Assembly: GCF_000378385.1 (NCBI RefSeq)
Contig: NZ_KB899659.1
Span: forward strand, 399,418 to 463,417
Origin: Paenibacillus daejeonensis DSM 15491
GTDB lineage: Bacteria; Bacillota; Bacilli; Paenibacillales; Paenibacillaceae
DNA length: 64,000 nucleotides
Reading direction: 5' to 3'
Program-made: the position numbers and the translations under genes
In this document: piece after piece, positions 27,483 to 36,213 of the stretch
Position numbering within the stretch: the first letter of the stretch is position 1
How the letters are laid out: each line of letters opens with the position of its first letter
Notes under the pieces: model-generated
What the model was told of the DNA's origin: nothing
What the model saw: only the letters and a program-made list of their open reading frames with translations
The model's database searches: none

Positions 27483-28943
27483 TTAGCTCAAACGTTCGAC
27501 GAGTTTGTCATATTCCGGACTCTTCATAAAGTTGTCGATGGAGATGTGCTCCGCTTGCGGTGCTTGTTGCCTTGCCCGATCCGTTAGCGACCGGTGCGTG
27601 ACCACAATATCTGCATCTGCAGGTATGTCACTGATGGCGGTGTTGCTCACATGCACATCAATTCCTGCTGTCTTCATTTTCTTGCGAAGCACCGACGCAC
27701 CCATGGCACTCGATCCCATGCCTGCATCACAGGAGACGATAATTTTCCGTACTTCATCCTTACCTTTTTGAACCTGAACGGCCTCTTCAGCCGCTTGCAC
27801 GGAAGCTGCTGCACCTGCAGGCTCAGTCGGTGTGGCATTCCCCTTGCCCTTCATCTCGCTCATCCGTTGCTGAGCACTCTCGAGGGATGCTTCCTCTTCC
27901 TTCTGACGAGTGGTCTTCAGAATCAAGAACGCGACCAGGAAGGATGCCACCGTAGCGGTTAGTACACCGGCCAGAACGGGCAGCAGCTCTCCTCTAGGCG
28001 CCATAGCAACATAAGCAAAGATACTGCCTGGTGAAGCCGTCGCAACCAATCCTGCATTTAGCAAGGAGAAGGTAAAGCTGCCTGTTACACCACCAGCGAT
28101 TGCCGCAACAATTAGACGCGGGTTCATCAGAATGTAAGGGAAATAAATCTCATGGATCCCGCCGGCGAATTGAATAACTGCTGCCCCGGAGGCCGACTGC
28201 CTGGCACTGCCACGACCCGCAATCATATAGGCCAGCAGGATACCCAGTCCCGGTCCAGGATTGGACTCGAGCAGGAATACAATGGATTTACCGAGCTGAT
28301 CGGATTGCTGCAAAGCGATTGGGCCCAGTACACCGTGGTTAATCGCATTGTTCAAGAATAAAACTTTACCCGGCTCAATGAGTATATTGGCAAGCGGCAG
28401 CAAACCATTATCAATCAGGAATCCGACAGAATCGGCCAAGATCCGGCTAATGAATTGAATCGCAGGACCTGCACCAAGCAGTGCGCCAATCGACAAAATG
28501 GCACCAATGATACCAGCTGAAAAGTTATTGACCAGCATCTCGAACCCAGACGGAACCTTTCCGTCAATTGCACGGTCAAACTGCTTCAGAATCCAGGCTG
28601 CCAACGGACCGACGATCATCGCACCGAGGAACATCGGGATGTCTGTTCCGACAATAACGCCTACGGTAACTACAGCACCAATTACACCGCCCCGCATATC
28701 GTGAATCATCTTGCCGCCTGTGAACCCGATCAAGAGAGGCAAGAGATAATACAGCATGGGGTCGACAAGTTCAGCCAATGTCTCGCTAGGCCACCAGCCG
28801 TCTGGTATAAAGAGGGCCGTAATAAGCCCCCACGCAATAAATGCACCCATGTTAGGCATTACCATTCCGCTTAAAAAGCGGCCAAAGCGCTGAATGCGTA
28901 CCCGAATCCCGCCGCCTTCGGCGCGTTGTTCAGTATTGGTCAT
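27483..28943 (-). CDS. mtlA: Mannitol-specific PTS EIICB transporter
   Basis: This membrane permease takes up and phosphorylates mannitol. The 486 residues comprise an EIIC domain (about 1-345) with multiple helices and the GGIHEIYFPY motif. A charged linker follows, then an EIIB domain with phosphorylated Cys405 in VSCDAGMGSSAMG. No EIIA is fused; mtlF supplies it. It is the first gene of the operon, with an AAGGGGG ribosome site and a cre-like box upstream. Confidence 0.95.
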   Translation of the reverse strand: MTNTEQRAEGGGIRVRIQRFGRFLSGMVMPNMGAFIAWGLITALFIPDGWWPSETLAELVDPMLYYLLPLLIGFTGGKMIHDMRGGVIGAVVTVGVIVGTDIPMFLGAMIVGPLAAWILKQFDRAIDGKVPSGFEMLVNNFSAGIIGAILSIGALLGAGPAIQFISRILADSVGFLIDNGLLPLANILIEPGKVLFLNNAINHGVLGPIALQQSDQLGKSIVFLLESNPGPGLGILLAYMIAGRGSARQSASGAAVIQFAGGIHEIYFPYILMNPRLIVAAIAGGVTGSFTFSLLNAGLVATASPGSIFAYVAMAPRGELLPVLAGVLTATVASFLVAFLILKTTRQKEEEASLESAQQRMSEMKGKGNATPTEPAGAAASVQAAEEAVQVQKGKDEVRKIIVSCDAGMGSSAMGASVLRKKMKTAGIDVHVSNTAISDIPADADIVVTHRSLTDRARQQAPQAEHISIDNFMKSPEYDKLVERLS

Positions 28944-29008
28944 TGCGCTGTCCCCCTTACAATAATTTCTTCTTACTATTAACCAAAGGCCTATGATTCA
29001 ATCCTAAT

Positions 29009-29022
29009 TCAAAACGCTTTCA
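29009..29022 (-). promoter_or_regulatory. cre-like catabolite control site before mtlA
   Basis: TGAAAGCGTTTTGA on the minus strand matches the CcpA cre consensus at all but one specified position. It lies about 65 bases upstream of the mtlA start, between a possible TTGATC and TAGGAT pair spaced 17 bases. Repression of mannitol genes by CcpA is inferred. Confidence 0.6.
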
Positions 29023-29080
29023 CGATCAACGAAAGGATAACATGAATACGGCAACAGGCTGGTGACAGAAAAAGATTATC

Positions 29081-29128
29081 AAAAAAAACCGTTCCTTCAG
29101 TATCGTGAGGACTACTGAAAAAACGGTT
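29081..29128 (-). terminator. Terminator after ricA
   Basis: AACCGTT-TTTCAGTA and TACTGAA-GAACGGTT pair on the minus strand, followed by an eight-base U-run. It separates the miaB-ricA unit from the mannitol operon. Confidence 0.88.
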
Positions 29129-29149
29129 GGTCTGCTGCTAGTTTAACGA

Positions 29150-29635
29150 TTAATCACTGCACTCATCGGGTGAAGGAATCCCCTCGGAATCCAGTTTGAT
29201 TTTGTCGGATACGGTGTCGCGAATAATCGAGATGACGAGCTGCAGCAGGTAGTTAATGTCCGCCTGACTCTGCTGGAAATCACCCACAATCGGAATCCCA
29301 TCCAGTTCATCCTGCAAGGCTTCCATTTCTCCTTCAATCTTTTGCACCATGGTTGGGTTGTTAAATGATTCGAAGGCGACAATCTCTTTTTGCTTCTTCT
29401 TCATTTGGGCAATCAGCGTCTGTACCCGCTCATGGCCTTGAATTTGCTTCTCGGCCCGCTGATATTGCTGAACCTCGGTGGATTGATAGATCAGCTCCGC
29501 CAATTCCTTGGCCTTGGCCATCACATCTTCCTTCACCAGAAGATCGCGGGTCCGAAAGGTGGGCATGTCGTGACAGTTTCTCTCGCCATGCTCATGCTTG
29601 TGCTCGCGTCCGGCTTGCGCCTGTTGCTCTGCCAT
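29150..29635 (-). CDS. ricA: YlbF/YmcA family protein, RicA-like
   Basis: RicA (YmcA) forms a complex with YlbF and YaaT that in Bacillus subtilis promotes mRNA maturation by RNase Y, sporulation and competence. This 161-residue protein has the all-helical family core from about residue 35 to 140. It lies directly downstream of miaB, as in Bacillus. It also has an unusual hydrophilic N-terminus of about 30 residues with several His and Glu and Cys22, and a cysteine near the C-terminal end (PDECSD). The complex is known to bind iron-sulphur clusters, so these cysteines may matter; that is inference. The ATG has an AAGGAG site. Confidence 0.85.
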   Translation of the reverse strand: MAEQQAQAGREHKHEHGERNCHDMPTFRTRDLLVKEDVMAKAKELAELIYQSTEVQQYQRAEKQIQGHERVQTLIAQMKKKQKEIVAFESFNNPTMVQKIEGEMEALQDELDGIPIVGDFQQSQADINYLLQLVISIIRDTVSDKIKLDSEGIPSPDECSD

Positions 29636-29667
29636 TGGTTGTTCTCTCTCCTTATCTTGTCCTGGTA

Positions 29668-31221
29668 CTATGAGCCGACGGCCTCCGCCGGCTGGACCAG
29701 TCTGGCCTTCAGGTACCAGGTCTGTACTTCGGTAATTTCTACATGAACAAATTGTCCGATGAGCGAGGCAGGTCCTTCGACATGCACCAGCTTGTTGGTA
29801 CGTGTCCGTCCCGACAACATATCCGGATTGTTCTTGCTCTCGCCCTCAATCAGTAGCTCGACCGTCTGACCGCGAAGCTGCTGATTGCTCTCCAGCGCCA
29901 ACTCCTTAATGAGGAGATTCAAGCGCTGCAGCCGTTCCTTCTTTACCTGCATGGGTACATTGTCCTCCATGTCGGCGGCCGGAGTTCCGGCTCGTGGCGA
30001 ATAGATAAAGGTATAAGCAAAGTCGTATCCCACTTCGCGCACGAGGGACAGCGTATCTTCAAACTGCTCATCCGTTTCGCCAGGGAAACCTACAATGATA
30101 TCCGTCGAGAGCATCACGCCTGGAATCTTGCGTTTGATTTTTGCTGCAAGCTCAAGATACGTCTCCCGGCTATATTTGCGGCTCATCCGCTTCAGCACAG
30201 CACTGCTGCCCGACTGAACTGGCAGATGGATCTGTTCCACCAGGTTGCCTCCTCCGGAGAGGACGTCAATCAGATGGTCGTCGAAATCGCGTGGATGCGA
30301 AGTCGTAAAACGGATGCGCGGAATATTAATTTTGGAAATGTCATCCATCAGATCGCCAAAACGATACGCTATATCCTCAAAATCCTTGCCGTAGGCATTC
30401 ACATTCTGTCCAAGCAGTGTTACCTCTTTGAAGCCCTGGCGAGCAAGCTCCCGCACTTCTGCAATGACATCCTCAGGACGCCGGCTGCGTTCTTTGCCAC
30501 GCGTATAAGGGACAATGCAGTACGTGCAGAACTTGTCGCAGCCGTACATGATATTAACCCAGGCCCGCAGACCTTCCCGCTTCTTGGGCAGATTCTCGAT
30601 GACGTCGCCTTCCTTGGACCAGACCTCAACAACAAGCTCCTTGCTGAAATTCGCTTCCTGGATGAGCTGTGGCAGCCTGTGAATGTTGTGCGTACCGAAG
30701 ATGAGATCGACAAAAGCATGCTTGTTTAAGATTCGACTGACTACCGATTCTTCTTGCGACATACAACCACATACCCCAAGCAGCAGCTCGGGCTTTTCGG
30801 TTTTCAGCGCTTTAAGGTGACCAAGCTCGCCGAACACCTTGTCCTCCGCATTCTCACGGATCGCGCAGGTATTGAGCAGGATAATATCCGCTGTTCGGCG
30901 GTCTTCCGTTGCTGTATATCCCATCTGCTCGAGCATGCCTTTCATGACTTCGGTATCATGCTCGTTCATCTGGCAACCGTAAGTATAGATTAGATAATGC
31001 TTCCCCGCTCCGAGTTGACGCAGCTCCTCCGGCATTTCGTTTTCGTAGACTACCTTTATATCTTCCTTACCGCGCTGCTTTTCCTGGCGGTAACTAGGCT
31101 GGGACAAGACATGTATATCCCTGCCTTGGATACGTATCTTTTTGCCGTGTTCGTCCTCGGAAATGAGCTTGGCTCCGGAGAAGTCGAAATATTTGCTGTA
31201 ATCTTTCGTTTCTTTGGCCAT
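29668..31221 (-). CDS. miaB: tRNA-2-methylthio-N6-dimethylallyladenosine synthase MiaB
   Basis: This radical-SAM methylthiotransferase modifies i6A37 in tRNAs that read UNN codons. The product of 517 residues has the N-terminal cluster domain starting [10 protein letters not shown], the radical-SAM motif CDKFCTYC, and a C-terminal TRAM-like RNA-binding domain. I choose the ATG at 31221, preceded by GAGGGAAG. An earlier in-frame ATG at 31254 lacks a ribosome site. The N-terminal extension with KDYSKYF resembles Bacillus MiaB (YmcB). ricA follows 32 bases downstream. Confidence 0.94.
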   Translation of the reverse strand: MAKETKDYSKYFDFSGAKLISEDEHGKKIRIQGRDIHVLSQPSYRQEKQRGKEDIKVVYENEMPEELRQLGAGKHYLIYTYGCQMNEHDTEVMKGMLEQMGYTATEDRRTADIILLNTCAIRENAEDKVFGELGHLKALKTEKPELLLGVCGCMSQEESVVSRILNKHAFVDLIFGTHNIHRLPQLIQEANFSKELVVEVWSKEGDVIENLPKKREGLRAWVNIMYGCDKFCTYCIVPYTRGKERSRRPEDVIAEVRELARQGFKEVTLLGQNVNAYGKDFEDIAYRFGDLMDDISKINIPRIRFTTSHPRDFDDHLIDVLSGGGNLVEQIHLPVQSGSSAVLKRMSRKYSRETYLELAAKIKRKIPGVMLSTDIIVGFPGETDEQFEDTLSLVREVGYDFAYTFIYSPRAGTPAADMEDNVPMQVKKERLQRLNLLIKELALESNQQLRGQTVELLIEGESKNNPDMLSGRTRTNKLVHVEGPASLIGQFVHVEITEVQTWYLKARLVQPAEAVGS

Positions 31222-31254
31222 GCCTGTCACTTCCCTCAAATCATATCGACTCAA

Positions 31255-31263
31255 ATTATACCA
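31255..31263 (-). promoter_or_regulatory. Extended -10 promoter candidate for miaB-ricA
   Basis: TGGTATAAT on the minus strand is a perfect -10 with the extended TGn motif. The -35 candidate (TAGCTA, 17 bases upstream) is weak. It lies between the pduL stop and the miaB start. Confidence 0.5.
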
Positions 31264-31280
31264 TAGCGATGCTACTGTAG

Positions 31281-31850
31281 CTAGTCGAGTATGGTTGCGA
31301 TGTCGCCGTTGCTGGCGCCTGCCGCGTTAGCCTCATCGGTGTCGATATGCATATCGAGCGCAAAATCATCCGATACGCGAGCGATGACATGCTCAAGCAC
31401 CAGACCGCGATCGCCCCCGAGTTGAACCTTGAGCTCCTGCTTGTCCTGGATTCCCCACTGCTCCGCATCGGACGTGTGGAAATGGATGTGCCGTGCGGCC
31501 ACGATGACCCCTTGCTCAATGGTCACCTCACCGGCAGGCCCTTTGAGCTGAATGCCAGGCGTACCTTCAATGTTGCCGGATTCCCGCACCGGAGGCTTCA
31601 CGCCAATGGCAAAAGCATCCGTCCGGGAAATCTCCAATTGCGTCTGCTTGCGGGCAGGACCTAGAATTCTCACTTTGCCAAACTCGCCCTTCGGTCCAAT
31701 AACCGCAACGGTCTCATTGGCGGCATATTGTCCTGGCTGGGACAGAGGCTTCATTTCTGTCAATGCATAGCCTTCGCCGAACAGGATTTCAATGTGCTCC
31801 GGAGACAGATGGATATGGCGTGCGGAGACGCCTACAGGTACTTGTTTCAT
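31281..31850 (-). CDS. pduL: Phosphate propanoyltransferase (PduL-type phosphotransacylase)
   Basis: PduL interconverts acyl-CoA and acyl phosphate and is unrelated in fold to Pta. The 189-residue protein shows two zinc-binding repeats, SARHIHLS at residues 9-16 and AARHIHFH in the second half, as in the family. There are no microcompartment shell genes nearby and no N-terminal encapsulation peptide. A free cytoplasmic role is therefore likely, for example making acetyl or propionyl phosphate. It lies downstream of a 2-oxoacid:ferredoxin oxidoreductase whose acyl-CoA product is a plausible substrate. Confidence 0.9.
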   Translation of the reverse strand: MKQVPVGVSARHIHLSPEHIEILFGEGYALTEMKPLSQPGQYAANETVAVIGPKGEFGKVRILGPARKQTQLEISRTDAFAIGVKPPVRESGNIEGTPGIQLKGPAGEVTIEQGVIVAARHIHFHTSDAEQWGIQDKQELKVQLGGDRGLVLEHVIARVSDDFALDMHIDTDEANAAGASNGDIATILD

Positions 31851-31904
31851 AATGATTGATCTTCCTTTCTGCGATTAGGAGTACGAATAGGATGCCCATC
31901 CTTT

Positions 31905-31945
31905 GGAAGAAGGCATACGGCCTGCTGGACCGTATGCCTTCTTCC
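31905..31945. repeat. Perfect 16-bp inverted repeat between korB and pduL
   Basis: GGAAGAAGGCATACGG at 31905-31920 is followed after nine bases by its exact complement. No U-tract follows on either strand. It may be a terminator of the factor-aided kind or an mRNA end-stabilising hairpin between korB and pduL. Confidence 0.7.
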
Positions 31946-31951
31946 CTGCCG

Positions 31952-32818
31952 TTATTTGAACTCTGCCATCAACTGGTCGAAATGCTCTCTGGAGAGAGCG
32001 ATCTCCTGGTTGGCCAGTCCTTCCGGCCGGAAACCTGTAATCATGTCTTCATACGGTCTACGATTCTTGTCTTGATAGATCAATCCGGTCAAAAGACCGC
32101 CAGTTTCCATGATTTTGGTCATGGCACCAATCCGATTGGATGGATCATAATCCGGGAACTCATTCAGGTTTACGATATGTTCCTTGAACCAGTCGTACGT
32201 ATTGACTTTGTTAAACGTTACACACGGACTGAACACATTAATGAGAGAAAACCCTTTATGGTTAAGTCCGGCTTCAATTAGCGCCGTGAGCTGCTTAATA
32301 TCGCTGGAGAACGACTGAGCGATAAACGTGGCTCCGGCAGATAAAGCAATTTCAAGCGGAGACAACGTGGTCTCGATCGAGCCTTCCGGCGTAGACTTGG
32401 TTTTAAAGCCCTCGCTGCTGCGGGGCGATGTCTGACCCTTGGTCAAGCCGTAGATCTGATTGTCCATGACGATATACGTGATGTCGAGATTACGCCGGAT
32501 GGCGTGCACGGTATGACCCATCCCGATGGCAAACCCGTCTCCGTCACCGCCTGAAGCGATAACTGTCAACTCCCGGTTGGCCAGCTTGACGCCCTGGGCA
32601 ATGGGCAGTGCCCGCCCGTGGATGCCATGCAGGCCATATGCCTGGATGTACCCCGAGATTCGCCCGGAGCAGCCAATTCCCGAAATGACTGCCAGCTGCT
32701 CAGGCTCAAGACCGGTATTCGCCGCAGCCCGTTGAATTGCCGCCTGGATTGAAAAATCACCGCAGCCTGGACACCAGTTGGGCTTGACGTTATTTCTAAA
32801 ATCTTTGAATGTCGCCAT
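31952..32818 (-). CDS. korB: 2-oxoacid:ferredoxin oxidoreductase subunit beta
   Basis: This 288-residue subunit binds thiamine diphosphate and a [4Fe-4S] cluster. Visible are the cluster cysteines in WCPGCGDF and GIGCSGRI with a third in FSPCVTF, and the TPP motif GDGDGFAIGMGH. With KorA it oxidises a 2-oxoacid such as 2-oxoglutarate to acyl-CoA with ferredoxin reduction. It starts one base after the korA stop. Substrate specificity cannot be fixed from sequence. Confidence 0.92.
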   Translation of the reverse strand: MATFKDFRNNVKPNWCPGCGDFSIQAAIQRAAANTGLEPEQLAVISGIGCSGRISGYIQAYGLHGIHGRALPIAQGVKLANRELTVIASGGDGDGFAIGMGHTVHAIRRNLDITYIVMDNQIYGLTKGQTSPRSSEGFKTKSTPEGSIETTLSPLEIALSAGATFIAQSFSSDIKQLTALIEAGLNHKGFSLINVFSPCVTFNKVNTYDWFKEHIVNLNEFPDYDPSNRIGAMTKIMETGGLLTGLIYQDKNRRPYEDMITGFRPEGLANQEIALSREHFDQLMAEFK

Positions 32819-32819
32819 C

Positions 32820-34553
32820 TTAGTTCAGCTCCTTGCAAGCGTGGTAGACATCTACTGGCAGAAACGGATTGCCGTCATATTTGAGCAGGCTGCGGATCTT
32901 GTCCGCATGCCCTGCATGCAGCTTGATCTGATCGGCTAATTGGGCTGTCGCGTTGTTCTCTACGACTAGCACGCGATCCGCTCTGTGCAGCAGAGGCTCC
33001 AGCTGCTCGCTCGGAAACGGATGAATCTGGCGAATCGTGGCATGATTCGTCTTGATGCCATCTTGATCCAGCCTGATTCTCGCTTCGTCAATTGTGCCCC
33101 CAAGCGAGCTCATGTCGATAATGAGGAGATCGGCATGTTCATGCGGTGCATCGCTGCGGACCGCTTCACGGATACGCAGTCCCTCCAGCTTGCCCAGCCG
33201 TTTATCCATCATCTGCTTGCGATTAAGCGCACTCTCGGACGGACGCCCCTGTTCATCATGCTCTACGCCTGTCACATGGTGAAGGCCGTGCAGATCACCA
33301 GGAATCGAGCGTGGCGACACGCCGTCCTCTGTCAATGCATAACGCTTGAAGAGCTGTCCCGCTTCGAGTGGCTCATGTTCACGAACGAGCTTGCCGCGGT
33401 CGATAATGATTTTATCGTAATCCAGAATTTCGCAGGATTGCTTGCCAAGGGAAAGCTGCAGATCCGTCATCAAAATAACCGGTACTTGATAAGCTTCAGC
33501 GATATTGAACGCTTCAATTGTATCATAGAAACAATCCTCTATGGATGCAGGGGCTATGACAACTTTGGGAATTTCTCCGTGTGTGCCATAGATCATAGCA
33601 TTGAGATCGGACTGCTCCTGCTTGGTCGGCAATCCGGTTGACGGACCGCCCCGCTGTGTATTCACAATGACCAGTGGCGTCTCCGTCATTCCTGCCAGAC
33701 CGATGGCTTCGACCATCAAAGACAATCCAGGACCAGCCGATGCCGTCATCGAACGAACGCCCGCATAGTTGGCGCCAATGGCCATCGTTACCGCAGCGAT
33801 TTCATCCTCTGTTTGAACGACGGTTCCACCAACCTTGGGCAGATGCTTGATGAGATATTCCATAATTTCTGACGCCGGGGTGATTGGATAAGCAGCCATC
33901 AGGCGGCAGCCAGCGGCGATGCACCCAAGTCCAATCGCCTCGTTGCCGATCATGAACAATTTTTGTTGACCATCTGCTTCATCCAGACGAAACGCATCAA
34001 TGGGGCCTCCGGCCTGTTCCAGGACATACTCGGCGCCTCGTTTAACCGCCTCCACATTCTTTTCCACGACCACTGCGCCTTTGCGTCCGAACTCTTCCTC
34101 TACTGCCTTATTGAATACGTCCAGCGGCAGTCCCAATAGTCCCCATGACGCGCCGGAAGCAACCATGTTCTTCATGAGGGAGGTACCAAGCTCCTCCGCC
34201 ATTGCAGTAATGGGCACAGCAAACAAGCGTGCATCCAGACCTTCCGGGATCGTCGGGTTAAATTTCGCATCAGCGACAATAACGCCGCCGGGACGCAGTT
34301 CAGGTGCATTCAGATCGATGCTTTCCTGATCGAATGCAACCAAAATATCCAGATCATCGGAAATCGCCCGCAGCGGTTCCGTGCTGATCCGGATTTTATT
34401 GTTGGTATGTCCACCCTTGATTCGGGAGGAAAAGTGGCGATAGCCATATAAATAATATCCGAGCCGGTTCAAAGCTGTTGAGAAAATACGATCCGTACTT
34501 TCCACGCCCTCCCCTTGCTGTCCCCCGATTTTCCAAGACAATTGACTGATCAA
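32820..34553 (-). CDS. korA: 2-oxoacid:acceptor oxidoreductase subunit alpha (gamma-alpha fusion)
   Basis: The 577-residue protein begins with a gamma-type domain (about 1-185, including IGGQQGEGVESTDRIFSTAL). It continues with the pyrimidine-binding alpha domain (MAAYPITPASEIMEYL, TASAGPGLSLMVEAIG) and a C-terminal transketolase-like domain. This is the usual KorA layout in aerobic Firmicutes and actinobacteria. It starts with TTG, preceded by AGAGGAGATG. The genes korA and korB form a tight pair, and no separate delta ferredoxin subunit gene is adjacent. Confidence 0.92.
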   Translation of the reverse strand: MISQLSWKIGGQQGEGVESTDRIFSTALNRLGYYLYGYRHFSSRIKGGHTNNKIRISTEPLRAISDDLDILVAFDQESIDLNAPELRPGGVIVADAKFNPTIPEGLDARLFAVPITAMAEELGTSLMKNMVASGASWGLLGLPLDVFNKAVEEEFGRKGAVVVEKNVEAVKRGAEYVLEQAGGPIDAFRLDEADGQQKLFMIGNEAIGLGCIAAGCRLMAAYPITPASEIMEYLIKHLPKVGGTVVQTEDEIAAVTMAIGANYAGVRSMTASAGPGLSLMVEAIGLAGMTETPLVIVNTQRGGPSTGLPTKQEQSDLNAMIYGTHGEIPKVVIAPASIEDCFYDTIEAFNIAEAYQVPVILMTDLQLSLGKQSCEILDYDKIIIDRGKLVREHEPLEAGQLFKRYALTEDGVSPRSIPGDLHGLHHVTGVEHDEQGRPSESALNRKQMMDKRLGKLEGLRIREAVRSDAPHEHADLLIIDMSSLGGTIDEARIRLDQDGIKTNHATIRQIHPFPSEQLEPLLHRADRVLVVENNATAQLADQIKLHAGHADKIRSLLKYDGNPFLPVDVYHACKELN

Positions 34554-34721
34554 AATGTCATCTCCTCTTTTATCACAAAGCTAACTATAATGAATTAGTG
34601 CAGTGAAGCGTCACATAAATTCTATGTCCTCTTCTTATAAAAAGCAATAGGAGCAGGGCTTGTAGACGCATAGTTGTTTGCGATAATAATCATATCAATT
34701 TTCGATAGAAAGAGCCAGATT

Positions 34722-35666
34722 TCATTCCGTTGGCAGATGTTTAGTCAAATACCGGTAAGCATTGCCGCTAGCAAAGCCATCTACTTGGGTGGCGCTATAG
34801 CGCTGAAGCATCGCTTCAATTAACCGGCCCGTATCCACCGGGTTTGTTAACCCTTGAATATGGGTGTCAATGCCGTCAAAGTCCGATCCTAACATCAATT
34901 GCCGTTCGCCGCCAAGCTCGCAGACATGCTCCACATGCCGGAGAATATCGTCAATGGTGGGCTCTGCGTCTTGAGTAACAAACCAAGGGACATAGGTAAT
35001 ACCTATTCGACCATCCATCAAGATGAGTGCCAGCAGTTGCTCATCGGTCAGATTACGTGGATGGTCGCACACAGCTCTTGTATTGGAATGCGAAGCTATA
35101 ACTGGCTGCTCTGCTTGCGACACCACCTCCCAGAACGCACGCTCCGACAAATGGGAGACATCGAGGATAAGCTTCAACTCATTGCATATCTCTACAGCCT
35201 GCCTGCCTTTCGCAGTAAGCCCGCTGCCCCGTTTCTCCATAATTCCATCGGCTGCCCAGTTGGCATGGTTCCATGTTAACCCAACCGCCCGTACACCTAG
35301 CAAATACATGATTCGCAGCAGCTCGGGATGCCCCTCCAGCCCGTCCACTCCTTCTAATGACAGCATGGCGGCCAGTGAACCGCTTTGAGCGGCCCGCTTC
35401 AAATCTCCGACCGTCCGAATCTGCTGCACACCTTTGCACGACAATACCTTGCGATGAAACAGGTCTATGGATTGCAAAATCGGGTGTATACCGGCACCGG
35501 CTGCTGCGGGAATGAAAATCGCAAAGGTCTGCAAGACGGTTCCAGACTGCGCCAGCCGTTCATAGGTGACATCCAACGAAGCCGTTTGACTGCCGTTAAA
35601 GTCTAGCGAATCTTCCTTTAATAGCTTGCTTAGGACGTCGCAGTGAAAATCTGCTATGCCACGCAT
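34722..35666 (-). CDS. Membrane dipeptidase (peptidase family M19)
   Basis: This zinc-dependent dipeptidase of the renal-dipeptidase family has 314 residues. Metal-site motifs are visible: the N-terminal HCD at residues 8-10 (the HxD motif), the bridging glutamate in LSLEGVDGL, and the histidines in LDVSHLSERAF and IASHSNTRA. I choose the ATG at 35666 because GGAGG lies six bases upstream; an earlier in-frame start at 35750 would pass through the spoVS terminator side. The gene lies upstream of korAB. Its substrate may be D,D- or L,D-dipeptides; unknown. Confidence 0.9.
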   Translation of the reverse strand: MRGIADFHCDVLSKLLKEDSLDFNGSQTASLDVTYERLAQSGTVLQTFAIFIPAAAGAGIHPILQSIDLFHRKVLSCKGVQQIRTVGDLKRAAQSGSLAAMLSLEGVDGLEGHPELLRIMYLLGVRAVGLTWNHANWAADGIMEKRGSGLTAKGRQAVEICNELKLILDVSHLSERAFWEVVSQAEQPVIASHSNTRAVCDHPRNLTDEQLLALILMDGRIGITYVPWFVTQDAEPTIDDILRHVEHVCELGGERQLMLGSDFDGIDTHIQGLTNPVDTGRLIEAMLQRYSATQVDGFASGNAYRYLTKHLPTE

Positions 35667-35712
35667 CGTTCGCCTCCTTCCCTCCTTCTCATATAGACGC
35701 TTTTCCGTGTAC

Positions 35713-35743
35713 AAAAAAGCCTGTTTACATCTCGTAAACAGGC
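35713..35743 (-). terminator. Terminator after spoVS
   Basis: GCCTGTTTAC and GTAAACAGGC pair around a 5-base loop, followed on the minus strand by six Us. Confidence 0.88.
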
Positions 35744-35770
35744 CGTTCATTCATGACTAGCTTTACTGGA

Positions 35771-36031
35771 TTAGCGCGGCTCGACAATCAACTTGATCGC
35801 TGTCCGATCCTCACCTTCAATCACAATATCTGTAAATGCAGGTATACAAATTAGATCGACACCGCTTGGTGCCACAAATCCCCGGGCAATCGCCACTGCT
35901 TTTACTGCTTGGTTCAATGCACCAGCCCCGATGGCCTGCAATTCAGCGGCGCCTCGCTCACGGAGTACACCAGCCAATGCACCGGCAACAGAATTTGGAT
36001 TGGATTTTGCTGAAACTTTTAATACATCCAT
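35771..36031 (-). CDS. spoVS: Stage V sporulation protein S
   Basis: SpoVS is a small, highly conserved protein of the Alba-like fold that acts in spore coat assembly and in the switch from septation to engulfment. The 86 residues match the family over the whole length (MDVLKVSAKSNPNSVAGALA start, DLICIPAFTDI block). A GAGGAGGT ribosome site precedes the ATG. A sigma-H-type promoter lies upstream, and the gene is monocistronic with its own terminator. Confidence 0.97.
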   Translation of the reverse strand: MDVLKVSAKSNPNSVAGALAGVLRERGAAELQAIGAGALNQAVKAVAIARGFVAPSGVDLICIPAFTDIVIEGEDRTAIKLIVEPR

Positions 36032-36076
36032 GAATGGTTACCTCCTCGGGAATGATGAAAAATCCACTACTAATAC

Positions 36077-36105
36077 CTATTCGAGAGAGGTGAAAAAATT
36101 CCTTC
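36077..36105 (-). promoter_or_regulatory. Sigma-H-type promoter of spoVS
   Basis: GAAGGAATT (complement of 36097-36105) fits the sigma-H -35 consensus fully. Eleven bases later CTCGAATAG contains the GAAT core of the -10. It lies 46-74 bases upstream of the spoVS start. Sigma-H control of spoVS is known from Bacillus subtilis. Confidence 0.7.
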
Positions 36106-36175
36106 TTTTCAAGCCTTGACTTTACAAACGATTCTGATTTATTTGAATATTTATAATTTCGGTTCAATTGTTCCA

Positions 36176-36213
36176 CAAAAAAACTGGCGATGGCAGCTAA
36201 GCCATCAGCCAGT
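36176..36213 (-). terminator. Terminator overlapping the ymdB stop codon
   Basis: ACTGGC-GATGGC and GCCATCGCCAGT pair with one bulge, followed by a U-run of seven or eight. The first arm encodes the last residues of YmdB, and the TAG stop lies in the loop. Confidence 0.85.
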
